Source: Thalassotalea_B sp049613795 (GTDB lineage Bacteria > Pseudomonadota > Gammaproteobacteria > Enterobacterales > Alteromonadaceae). Taken from it: DNA of 36,327 nt. A program made the position numbers and the translations under genes. The stretch covers positions 1 through 36,327 of the forward strand of contig JBMZCX010000023.1 in NCBI GenBank assembly GCA_049613795.1, written 5' to 3'. Numbering within the stretch: position 1 is the first letter of the stretch; each line of letters opens with the position of its first letter. Below the pieces are notes generated by a model that was not told the origin of the DNA, searched no databases, and saw nothing but the letters and a program-made list of their open reading frames with translations. This document shows positions 6,321-14,009 of the stretch, piece after piece.

Positions 6321-7598
6321 ATGAAAAAATGGTATTTTTCCAAAAATGGTGAAATTAGTGGTCCAATGGACCTAGCAAGCGCTAGATCAAGCATTGAAAA
6401 AAACGCTTATCTTTACGGCTGGCATCCCTCTTTTAATACGTGGAAACCATTAAGCTTAATCGGTGAATTTGCCGATCTTATTAAGCCTAGTAATACAGTT
6501 AATAAAGTTCAGCAAGATATTGCTAATGAGTTTAATGATAAAAAGTCAGCGCTGACTAAAAAATTAAATGTTATTAATGAAAATATTAAAGAAACGGAAC
6601 TATTAAAAGCTAAGCTAAAAAAGAAAATTAGCTTGTATAAGCATTTAACTGAAGATCTTAAAGAAGATGTTCAGTCTGCAATTGTTAGCGTTGAGCAACA
6701 AATGACAGACTTCAATAAACGCTTGTTGCAATTACAAGAAAGTGCGGATAATGCTAATAGTGAAATAAATAAAGTAACAGAACAGTTTAACCAACTTATT
6801 ACCAATGAAGACAACTCAATTGAAGCGCCTATTGATAATGTACGTAATATTTCAACATCTAGTCATTATGTAGATGATGGTGAAATAGAAATTGATATTG
6901 ATTTAGACATTGAACTTGTGGATGAGACAGTGCCATTTGTTGAAGATGCTGCTTCTGATAAAAATAAGCGTGTTTCATTGCATGAGAATAAAGTTGAACA
7001 AGTAGCAGAGAAAGTTGAACAGGTAGCAGATAAAAAAGAACAAGTAAGCCCTGAGGTAATTGTTGATACCAATGATGGTGCATTATCCAAAGATACCGAT
7101 AAAACATCGCCAGAAGTAACTAAAAATGATAAGCCGCCAGCTCCTCCAGCTAAAAAACGTATTATCATTGATACTAAAGCGCCAGGTGTTTACCGTGAGC
7201 CTATGAAAATTAGCACACAGGAGCACACCAATGAGCCTAAACCTGAAATAAAAACAGTTTCAACAAGTGCTCAAGAGCCTGTGAGTGCACCTGCAGGTAA
7301 TGACAGCGTCAAAAGTAATATGGCGGATAAAACTGAAGAGTCTGATGGTACCGTGAAAAAAGGCTTAACAGGTATGTTTAAATCTGTTTTTAAAGGAAGT
7401 GAACCTACGCCAAATGTTTCAACTCAGCTTAAAATGTCAGAGGCGATTAAAGAGAGCAGTGAACAAGCAAAGCCTATAACGAATACTAGTTCAGCTGATG
7501 TTGTTGAATTGAAAAATGTAGCAAATGACAGTGAAGAACTAGAAGAAAGTGAAGACGATAAGGATAAGCCAACACGTCGTCGCCGAAGACGTAGATAA
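6321..7598 (+). CDS. GYF_2 domain protein with coiled coil, acidic linker and Arg-rich tail
   Basis: This 425-residue modular protein has no signal peptide. Residues 1-52 form a GYF_2 domain (KWYFSKNGEISGPMDL, GWHPSFNTWKP). Residues 60-160 are a long coiled coil rich in Lys, Glu and Leu. Residues 185-210 are strongly acidic (EIEIDIDLDIELVDE). A short heptad-like repeat of KVEQVAEKVEQVADKKEQV occupies about 224-242. A Pro/Ser/Thr-rich linker precedes a possible amphipathic segment, GLTGMFKSVFKGS (348-360), and the C-terminus is an acidic cluster followed by seven consecutive arginines. The ATG has AAGGA about 8 bases upstream. It sits 80 bp after its shorter paralogue and about 30 bp before the DUF1835 gene, suggesting an operon. 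It looks like an adaptor or scaffold; the partner and role are unknown. Confidence 0.8.
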   Translation: MKKWYFSKNGEISGPMDLASARSSIEKNAYLYGWHPSFNTWKPLSLIGEFADLIKPSNTVNKVQQDIANEFNDKKSALTKKLNVINENIKETELLKAKLKKKISLYKHLTEDLKEDVQSAIVSVEQQMTDFNKRLLQLQESADNANSEINKVTEQFNQLITNEDNSIEAPIDNVRNISTSSHYVDDGEIEIDIDLDIELVDETVPFVEDAASDKNKRVSLHENKVEQVAEKVEQVADKKEQVSPEVIVDTNDGALSKDTDKTSPEVTKNDKPPAPPAKKRIIIDTKAPGVYREPMKISTQEHTNEPKPEIKTVSTSAQEPVSAPAGNDSVKSNMADKTEESDGTVKKGLTGMFKSVFKGSEPTPNVSTQLKMSEAIKESSEQAKPITNTSSADVVELKNVANDSEELEESEDDKDKPTRRRRRRR

Positions 7599-7630
7599 AA
7601 TACCTGAAAAGCTCAAATGAAGTAGTGCCA

Positions 7631-8395
7631 ATGGAAGTCGTTCATATATTAAACGGTGATAGTTTAAAAGCACGTTGGCCTACTTCAATTCATGGGGAAG
7701 TTATTGTTGCTAGGGAATGCTTAATTGACGGTGATGTAAGTGGAAGCATTCATTCAAAGGGCTTACCTGGTTTTTATACTAATAGAGCTAAATTTCTTGA
7801 GTGTTACCCTCAGTGTAGTGCTACAGAGTATTTCTTAAAAAGCGTACCCGAATTCACTAAAATTACAAAAATACCACCTAACACTATTATTTATTGTTGG
7901 TTTGAGGAAGATCTTTTCTGCCAAGTTAATTTTTGGTTTGTTATTGCCTTATTAAAAGCACACAATAAAAATAATCAAATATATTTAGTTAAGCCCAACA
8001 AAGGCAATGAATACAGTTTTGCCAATATGGATAATGCAGAGCTTACCATCGCGTTAAACGATGCCAATAAACTTACCCATGAGCAACTTAACACCTTGTC
8101 TCAATTGTGGCATTTGTATCAGCGAAAAAATTACGCTGAGATGTTGGTTGTTGCTCAAGCTTTAACGGGCAATTTAACCTTTGTTATTAATGCTATAAAA
8201 GCCCAACAAGCGCGCATGCCTGATGAAAGTGGCTATGGCTATCCTGAACGTCAATTAATTGCTATTGCCAAAGAACTGAATACCACTAAATTCGCACCTG
8301 TTTTTCAGGTGTTTTCTCAACGAATGGGGATTTACAGTTTTGGCGATTTACAAGTAAAGCGAATGTTTGATGGGGTATTGCTAAAAATCAAATAG
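7631..8395 (+). CDS. DUF1835 domain protein
   Basis: This protein has about 254 residues and no signal peptide. The N-terminal half fits the DUF1835 family: VHILNGDSLKARWP, the block VIVARECLIDGDVSG, and WFEEDLFCQVNFWFVIALL with the family's acidic and aromatic residues. The C-terminal part (about residues 150-254) resembles the DUF3658-type region often joined to it. The biochemical function of the family is not known to me. ATG 7631 is preferred over the in-frame GTG 7625 because GAAG lies about 8 bases before it and MEVVHILNGD matches the usual family start. The short gap to the GYF_2 gene implies co-transcription. It converges with the diguanylate cyclase gene. Confidence 0.75.
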   Translation: MEVVHILNGDSLKARWPTSIHGEVIVARECLIDGDVSGSIHSKGLPGFYTNRAKFLECYPQCSATEYFLKSVPEFTKITKIPPNTIIYCWFEEDLFCQVNFWFVIALLKAHNKNNQIYLVKPNKGNEYSFANMDNAELTIALNDANKLTHEQLNTLSQLWHLYQRKNYAEMLVVAQALTGNLTFVINAIKAQQARMPDESGYGYPERQLIAIAKELNTTKFAPVFQVFSQRMGIYSFGDLQVKRMFDGVLLKIK

Positions 8396-8455
8396 GTAAT
8401 TAAACAATATTATTTAGCCATAAATTTTAATAGTAAATTACGGTAAAACAAATTA

Positions 8456-9469
8456 TTAAGCTAAACAATAATCAGGGCTAATAATACATCGATTTCGACC
8501 TTGCTGTTTTGCCTGATACATCGCTTTGTCAGCTCTTTCAAATAAGCTATCCCATGTTTCACGTTCACTTAATTCGGCAACGCCTAATGACACAGATATA
8601 GGTGGTAAAGATGTATTATTATGCTTTTGAACAAGCCTAAGCTTTTCAACCGATGTTCTTATTTTTTCAGCAATACTTTCAGCGAAAGTGGTCGATTTGT
8701 TTTTCACTACAATAACAAACTCTTCACCACCAATACGAGCCGCTATATCGTTAGTTGTAATTGATTTTTTAATAACATTAGCAATGAGTTGGATAACTTT
8801 GTCACCAACGGCATGGCCAAAGCCATCATTAATTCTTTTAAAGTGATCGATATCAATGGCAATAGTTGAATGGACCTGATCAAGATCAAAATCTTGCAGT
8901 TTAGACTGCCAACCACGGCGATTAAGTAAACCAGTGAGGGCATCTAGTGCTGCTTGCTCTTTTGATTCATTTAATTGCGAACGTAACAATTTAACTTCTG
9001 CATACGTTTGAGTTAATTCATCTGTTAACGTTTTTCTCTGACCTTGAGAAGTGTTCATTAAGTTTTTAATAAAGCTAATTAACGCTTTTAAAGGTTTGTT
9101 ATGAGAAAGCTTATTTAATGCACTGTCAACTTTTTCTAAATTAAGCGTAATTTCTTTTTCATTAACGACCTGAGTATCAATTTTATTCAGAGTTTTATTC
9201 AGCGTGCTTTCCAAAGGAGATAATATAATGTTTTCTATATTACTGGTCTCAGAAAGGTATTCGTTATACATAGCTTCAATAAAAGTGTCATCAATTTGTC
9301 CTTTAGATGACAGTTGCTTTTCGATGGTTAGTTTTAGTTCGGTATGATTACTTGCGTATAAAAAAATGACTGAATAATTTACAGGGCTTGGGGTTAGCTC
9401 ATGATTCTCTATAAATGCTAATGTTCTTTCGCTTAACACTTGAGCTTCTTTATATTTATTATTATTCAT
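8456..9469 (-). CDS. Diguanylate cyclase with a novel-looking N-terminal region
   Basis: This 337-residue soluble protein makes the second messenger cyclic di-GMP from GTP. The C-terminal GGDEF domain (about residues 172-332) has DALTGLLNRRG, the metal-binding DIDHFKRIND (206-215) and the active motif as GGEEF (247-251), so it should be active. The inhibitory I-site RxxD is replaced by TTND (238-241), suggesting loss of product feedback at that site. The N-terminal 170 residues are helical without a membrane segment or known sensor domain. The pattern near residues 13-80 (LAFIENHELTPSPVNYSVIFLYASN) recurs in gammaproteobacterial GGDEF proteins. It is divergent from the molybdoenzyme genes across about 310 bp. 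The signal it senses is unknown. Confidence 0.92.
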   Translation of the reverse strand: MNNNKYKEAQVLSERTLAFIENHELTPSPVNYSVIFLYASNHTELKLTIEKQLSSKGQIDDTFIEAMYNEYLSETSNIENIILSPLESTLNKTLNKIDTQVVNEKEITLNLEKVDSALNKLSHNKPLKALISFIKNLMNTSQGQRKTLTDELTQTYAEVKLLRSQLNESKEQAALDALTGLLNRRGWQSKLQDFDLDQVHSTIAIDIDHFKRINDGFGHAVGDKVIQLIANVIKKSITTNDIAARIGGEEFVIVVKNKSTTFAESIAEKIRTSVEKLRLVQKHNNTSLPPISVSLGVAELSERETWDSLFERADKAMYQAKQQGRNRCIISPDYCLA

Positions 9470-9783
9470 TTTTCAACCTTACGGACTAAAAATACGTTGA
9501 TTTACTTTAATTGTAAGAATTCTAACGTTTTTAAATGTTGATTCCTTAACTTACCTATTTTGTTGTTTATTTACAATAAAAATTTGAACGAATGTACACA
9601 CGCAGTTAACAAGGAATAATGTTTAATATGTTGTGTTAATTGTAATTTTTACAATTTAGTTTAAATATATTTTATGGCGGTTAGGTTACCCTTTTAAAAA
9701 TATTTAATTACATTTATTTCTTTGCAATTAAAAGATGCTATGGTTAATTTTGACTTTAAATTGCTAATTGAACAGTGATCGCT
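9470..9783. other. Divergent promoter region between the cyclase and molybdoenzyme genes
   Basis: No gene is seen. The region is very AT-rich and must contain promoters for both flanking genes. Its one clear structure is the palindrome at 9638-9656, annotated separately. Confidence 0.4.
9638..9656. promoter_or_regulatory. Perfect palindrome AATTGTAA-TTT-TTACAATT
   Basis: Two 8-bp arms are exact inverted copies around TTT. It lies about 130-145 bp upstream of the molybdoenzyme gene pair and about 170 bp upstream of the cyclase gene. The size suits a dimeric regulator's operator; the regulator is not known. Confidence 0.4.
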
Positions 9784-10251
9784 ATGACGAATAAAATTAC
9801 AATAAATAATAAATCTTTTGACGTAGATGTGCCTGACGATATGCCGTTACTTTGGTTTTTACGAGACCACTTAGCATACACAGGCACTAAATTTGGTTGT
9901 GGTGCAGGGCTTTGTGGTGCTTGTACGGTACATGTTGATGGGCAAGCAACGCGATCATGCATTATGCCAATGAGTAGTTTAATTGGTAAATCGGTCACTA
10001 CTATCGAAGGGCTTTCTGAAAAAGGTGATCATCCTTTACAAAAGGCTTGGTTAGAAAATAACGTCCCCCAATGTGGTTATTGCCAAGCAGGTCAAATAAT
10101 GAATGCGGCTAGCTTACTTGAAAGTAATGCTACGCCAAGTGATGAAGAAATAGACAGTGCTATGCAAGGTAATATTTGTCGATGTGGCACTTATCAACGT
10201 ATTAAAAAAGCGATAAAGTCAGTAGCTTATGACTTAGCTAAGGAGGTTTAA
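9784..10251 (+). CDS. Small [2Fe-2S] subunit of an isoquinoline 1-oxidoreductase-type molybdoenzyme
   Basis: This electron-transfer subunit of a xanthine-oxidase-family enzyme has about 155 residues. The N-terminal plant-type ferredoxin domain has its ligands in FGCGAGLCGACTVHVDG and the fourth Cys in RSC. The C-terminal helical domain carries the second cluster in PQCGYCQAGQ and GNICRCGTYQRI. Two clusters of this kind are typical of IorA and CoxS. Known homologues pass electrons from the molybdenum site to an outside acceptor. ATG 9784 is chosen because the upstream GTG 9775 adds only MIA; neither has a strong ribosome-binding site. The large subunit follows after 1 bp and begins with a Tat signal. 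This small one has none, so the complex is presumably exported together. The substrate is unknown. Confidence 0.9.
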   Translation: MTNKITINNKSFDVDVPDDMPLLWFLRDHLAYTGTKFGCGAGLCGACTVHVDGQATRSCIMPMSSLIGKSVTTIEGLSEKGDHPLQKAWLENNVPQCGYCQAGQIMNAASLLESNATPSDEEIDSAMQGNICRCGTYQRIKKAIKSVAYDLAKEV

Positions 10252-10252
10252 T

Positions 10253-12484
10253 ATGCACCCTCATATTCTTGAAGCTATGTCTCATGGCAAAACTAATCAA
10301 AATATTCCCGTAGAAAAAGCGACTAACGTTAGCCGCAGAAGCTTTTTAAAAGCGGCTTCACTGGCAACTGGCGGTTTAGCAATTGGTGTTAGTTTACCCA
10401 CATTTGCTGGTGGTGAACCTACTACTAAAAGTGGTGACTTTAACCCAAATGCATTTATTCATTTGTACGAAAATGGCGATGTTGTTTTATATTGTGGCCG
10501 CTGTGAAATGGGCCAAGGCATAAGCACTGCATTGCCTGCGGCGGTAGCAGACGAAATGGAAGCTGATTGGTCGTTTGTTAAAGTTAAACAAGGTGAGGGC
10601 AATAAAGACAAATATGGTCCACAAGCAACAGGTGGCTCGGCAAGTATTAGAGTGATGCTTGAGCCTATGCGTCAAGCAGGCGCTGCTGCTAAGTTAATGT
10701 TAATTGCCGCAGGTGCTAAAGTTTGGAAAACATCAGTTGATAATTGTATGGCTGAAAATCACTTTGTCATTAATAAAAGTAATGGACAAAAACTTTCTTA
10801 TGGTGAGCTAGCTACGCTAGCTGCCAACAGTGTGGTTCCTGAAAACCCACCATTAAAAAGTAAAGCGCAATTCAAATATATTGGTAAAGCGCTTGATCGC
10901 CACGATCAGAATCTGGTGGTTGTGGGAGAGCGCACTTATGGCGTTGATACTAAAATTCCTGGTTTACAATATGCGGCAATTATCCATTGCCCAGTACTTG
11001 GCGGAAAGCTAAAAAGCATTGATAAAAGTGCGGCATTAGCGGTAAAAGGTGTGTCTAACGTTGTTGAAATTGAACGTTTGAATGTCCCTTACGGCTCTGT
11101 TGGTGGTGTGGCGGTTGTTGCAAACAATACGTGGACAGCACAACAGGCGGCTAAAAAATTAGTGCTAGAATGGGACGCAGGTCCCAATAAAGTATACAAC
11201 ACGCCGGATTATAAAAAACAATTAGTAGCCAATGTTGAAAAGCCAGCGGAATTGGTAACAGAGCGTGGCGATTTAACCTCTGCTTTTTCAAAGGCATCGC
11301 AAAAAGTATCGGCAACTTATACGGGCGGGCATTTATGCCATGCACCTATGGAACCTAATGCCAGCGTTGTTTGGGTACAAAAAGACAGTTGTGAAGTTTG
11401 GGCGTCGACACAAAGCCCTGAAGATATTCAAAAAGTATTATCAGGTTTTTTAAAGCGTGAACCACAAGACATTACGGTTAATGTGATGATGGCTGGCGGC
11501 GCGTTTGGTCGTAAATTTAAATGTGATTATGTTCAAGAAGCTGCTGCAATATCACAAGCGGTTAATGCGCCTATTCAACTAACGTGGTCACGCGAAGAAG
11601 ACATGAAAACAGGTTACTATCATTCAGTGAATGCTCAACATATTGAAGCGTCTCTTGATGAAAATGGTAACGTAACAGGTTGGTTACATCGCGCTGCTTT
11701 TCCGTCTATCTCTTCTCTGTTTAACCCTGCCCTTGACCGAGCCCCAGCCAACAGTTTAGGTGATGTTAATAATCATCCTTTTGGTATTGAAAACTTTAGA
11801 AGTGAAACGGGTGAAGCACCTGCACATACGCGTATTGGCTGGTACCGTGCAGTTTATGCAATTTTTTACGGCTTTGCTTTCGGTACGTTTGCTGATGAAT
11901 TAGCGTATAAAGCGGGCAAAGACAGCTTAAGCTTTTTAAACCAAATTTATGATGCCAATACCAACCCCGAACAACAAGAACAAGTGCAACGCTCGAAAGG
12001 CGTGTTAGCTTTGGTAGCTGAAAAAGCAGGTTTTGGTAAAAAGTTACCGAAAGGCGAGGGTATTGGCATTGCGGTGCATCATAGTTTCCATAGTTATGTC
12101 GCGATGGCTGTGCATGTAAAAGTTGACGGCGATAATATTAAAGTACTTAATGTTGACTGTGGTATTGATTGTGGCCAAGTGCTTAATACTGACGGTGCAA
12201 CGGCGCAAATGGAAGGTGCTGTTGTGATGGGAATGTCGTTGGCACTGTATACTGAAATATCCTTTAAAGAGGGTGCGGTAGTTAATTCAAATTTTCATGA
12301 TTACCCAGTTATGCGAACGAGTGATATGCCGAATGTCAATGTTCATATTGTAGATTCTGAGCATAAAGCAACTGGCTTAGGCGAGCCAGGTGTTGCACCA
12401 TTTGCACCTGCGTTAAGTAATGCTATTTTTGCAGCGTCGGGCAAACGATATCGAGATTTACCGATTAAACCCATGGCTGTTTAG
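10253..12484 (+). CDS. Large molybdopterin subunit of an isoquinoline 1-oxidoreductase/aldehyde-oxidase-type enzyme
   Basis: This 743-residue catalytic subunit of the xanthine oxidase family would hydroxylate an aldehyde or aromatic N-heterocycle at a molybdenum cofactor. Residues 27-52 contain a Tat signal (SRRSFLKAASLATGGLAIG, cleavage near TFA), so it acts in the periplasm. Cofactor-binding stretches include GRCEMGQGISTALP, GGAFGRKFKCDYVQEA and, near the end, GLGEPGVAPFAP with the likely catalytic Glu. The length and domain order fit the IorB group, where the aldehyde oxidase a/b-hammerhead domain lies within the chain. A strong AAGGAGG precedes the ATG and the gene follows the small subunit by 1 bp. 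No cytochrome or assembly chaperone gene adjoins, so the electron acceptor is unclear. The substrate is not predictable from sequence. Confidence 0.9.
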   Translation: MHPHILEAMSHGKTNQNIPVEKATNVSRRSFLKAASLATGGLAIGVSLPTFAGGEPTTKSGDFNPNAFIHLYENGDVVLYCGRCEMGQGISTALPAAVADEMEADWSFVKVKQGEGNKDKYGPQATGGSASIRVMLEPMRQAGAAAKLMLIAAGAKVWKTSVDNCMAENHFVINKSNGQKLSYGELATLAANSVVPENPPLKSKAQFKYIGKALDRHDQNLVVVGERTYGVDTKIPGLQYAAIIHCPVLGGKLKSIDKSAALAVKGVSNVVEIERLNVPYGSVGGVAVVANNTWTAQQAAKKLVLEWDAGPNKVYNTPDYKKQLVANVEKPAELVTERGDLTSAFSKASQKVSATYTGGHLCHAPMEPNASVVWVQKDSCEVWASTQSPEDIQKVLSGFLKREPQDITVNVMMAGGAFGRKFKCDYVQEAAAISQAVNAPIQLTWSREEDMKTGYYHSVNAQHIEASLDENGNVTGWLHRAAFPSISSLFNPALDRAPANSLGDVNNHPFGIENFRSETGEAPAHTRIGWYRAVYAIFYGFAFGTFADELAYKAGKDSLSFLNQIYDANTNPEQQEQVQRSKGVLALVAEKAGFGKKLPKGEGIGIAVHHSFHSYVAMAVHVKVDGDNIKVLNVDCGIDCGQVLNTDGATAQMEGAVVMGMSLALYTEISFKEGAVVNSNFHDYPVMRTSDMPNVNVHIVDSEHKATGLGEPGVAPFAPALSNAIFAASGKRYRDLPIKPMAV

Positions 12485-12604
12485 CCCATTGCTTTTTCGC
12501 TAACTCAGCCATATTTACGCCAAAATACTTTTACTATTTTGGCTTTTTACTTTTATTTAATATTAAAATTTCATTTATTATTTTTATCGAGGATCCTTTT
12601 ATCA

Positions 12605-13867
12605 ATGACAGCACTCTCCTTTTTCCAACGTAAAGTACCTGCTTTAAAGCACAGCATTAAATTTTCAGCTATTGCTATGGGGCTTTTATCATTTACACTT
12701 TCAGCAAATACGTTAACAACAGCAACGACTCCTTTTGCACAGTGTCAGCAAGATTTTAAAGCATCTGCAACGGACCTCGGTTATTCCCCTTATATTATTA
12801 ACGACGTTATTAGTGCGCTATCGCCCATTGAACGTGTGCAACAGCTTGACAAACGCCAACCCGAATTTAGTGAGACCTTCGTTGAGTATATTAATAAGCG
12901 TGTAACTGACTATCGTGTAAAAGAGGGGAAGAAAAAACTAGTAGAGCATAAAGTGTTGTTGGCTGAATTAACTAAAAAATACGGCATTCCAGCACAGTAT
13001 TTAGTGTCTTTTTGGGGATTAGAAACTAACTATGGTCGCCATAAAGGAAAAATGTCGGTTTTAAATGCTATTGCAACATTAGCTTGTGATAAAAGACGTA
13101 GTAAATATTTTACCGCAGAACTTTTTAAATTATTCGACCTTATTGATAATAAAACTGTGAGTGCTGCACAATTACAAGGTTCTTGGGCGGGCGCAATGGG
13201 GCATATGCAATTTATGCCTACAGCATTAAAAAGCTATGGAATAGATGGCGATAACGACGGAAAAATTGATGTTTGGCAAAGTGAAGCCGACGCATTAACC
13301 TCGGCTGCTAATTACCTTAATCAAATTGGTTGGAATACTAATCAGCGCTGGGGAAGAGAAGTTACTTTACCTGAAAGTTTTGATTACACGGCTACAGAAC
13401 AAGATAAACAGTATCCGCTAAGCCACTTTAAAACACTAGGTGTGACAACTGTTTATCAGCAACCGTTGTCTAATTATGACATTAACGCCGAACTTTTTTT
13501 ACCTGCTGGGCATATTGGTCCTGCTTTTCTGGTGTACCCAAATTTTGATGTGATCATGAAATGGAACCTTTCTAAGAACTACGCTACTGCTGTGGGTTTA
13601 TTGGCCAATCGTTTAGTCGGGGCAAAAAAGAAACAATATGCTCCGCTTGCACTAAAGCAGCGTTATAACCGAGAACAACTTCAGTTATTACAAGAAAAAC
13701 TACAATCACTTGGTTATAACACGGGTAAGCCTGACGGTATTTGGGGACCTAATAGCCGAAAGGCGATACGATCTTTTCAGTTAGCACATCAACTTATTGC
13801 TGATGCTTACCCACATAATGCGGTGTTTAATGCTGCAGAAATAAGCAAGAAAACCACAATTAATTAA
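12605..13867 (+). CDS. MltB-family lytic murein transglycosylase with C-terminal peptidoglycan-binding domain
   Basis: This protein of about 420 residues would cleave the glycan strands of peptidoglycan, forming 1,6-anhydro ends. An N-terminal signal segment (hydrophobic stretch around SAIAMGLLSFTLSANT) directs it to the periplasm; no lipobox Cys is evident. The SLT_2 domain shows the catalytic Glu in FWGLETNYG and the family block GSWAGAMGHMQFMPTA with a following DGDNDGKID. The C-terminal 70 residues form a PG_binding_1 domain (LQEKLQSLGYNTGKPDGIWGP, KAIRSFQ). ATG 12605 is preferred because CGAGGA lies about 11 bases before it; the frame could open at a TTG upstream without such a signal. 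A second MltB-family gene lies at 34627 and lacks the C-terminal domain. Confidence 0.9.
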   Translation: MTALSFFQRKVPALKHSIKFSAIAMGLLSFTLSANTLTTATTPFAQCQQDFKASATDLGYSPYIINDVISALSPIERVQQLDKRQPEFSETFVEYINKRVTDYRVKEGKKKLVEHKVLLAELTKKYGIPAQYLVSFWGLETNYGRHKGKMSVLNAIATLACDKRRSKYFTAELFKLFDLIDNKTVSAAQLQGSWAGAMGHMQFMPTALKSYGIDGDNDGKIDVWQSEADALTSAANYLNQIGWNTNQRWGREVTLPESFDYTATEQDKQYPLSHFKTLGVTTVYQQPLSNYDINAELFLPAGHIGPAFLVYPNFDVIMKWNLSKNYATAVGLLANRLVGAKKKQYAPLALKQRYNREQLQLLQEKLQSLGYNTGKPDGIWGPNSRKAIRSFQLAHQLIADAYPHNAVFNAAEISKKTTIN

Positions 13868-13899
13868 CGTTATTAAAGTGCTTCATTGAAAGTTAAGGG

Positions 13900-13925
13900 G
13901 TAATGCCATATATATTTGGTATTAC
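13900..13925 (+). terminator. Hairpin after the MltB-family gene
   Basis: GTAATGCCA and TGGTATTAC form a 9-bp stem (one G-U pair) around an 8-base loop, 33 bp past the stop codon. The tail TCTTACTTTG is only moderately U-rich, so termination may be partial. Confidence 0.5.
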
Positions 13926-13959
13926 TCTTACTTTGCTGCTATTCGCCATTAATAACACT

Positions 13960-13968
13960 TGTTATAAT
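13960..13968 (+). promoter_or_regulatory. Extended -10 promoter element for glnS
   Basis: TGTTATAAT combines a perfect TATAAT with the TGn extension, about 40 bp before the glnS start. The -35 region is poor, which is common when the -10 is extended. Confidence 0.55.
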
Positions 13969-14009
13969 GCGGGCAATTAACTGTCATTTTATTTTTAGAG
14001 GTTCTGTAG

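Noticed and set aside
6859..7168. Overlapping minus-strand frames of 82 and 100 codons inside the long GYF_2 gene
   Set aside because: They are antisense shadows of the acidic, repetitive plus-strand coding sequence with no start signals.
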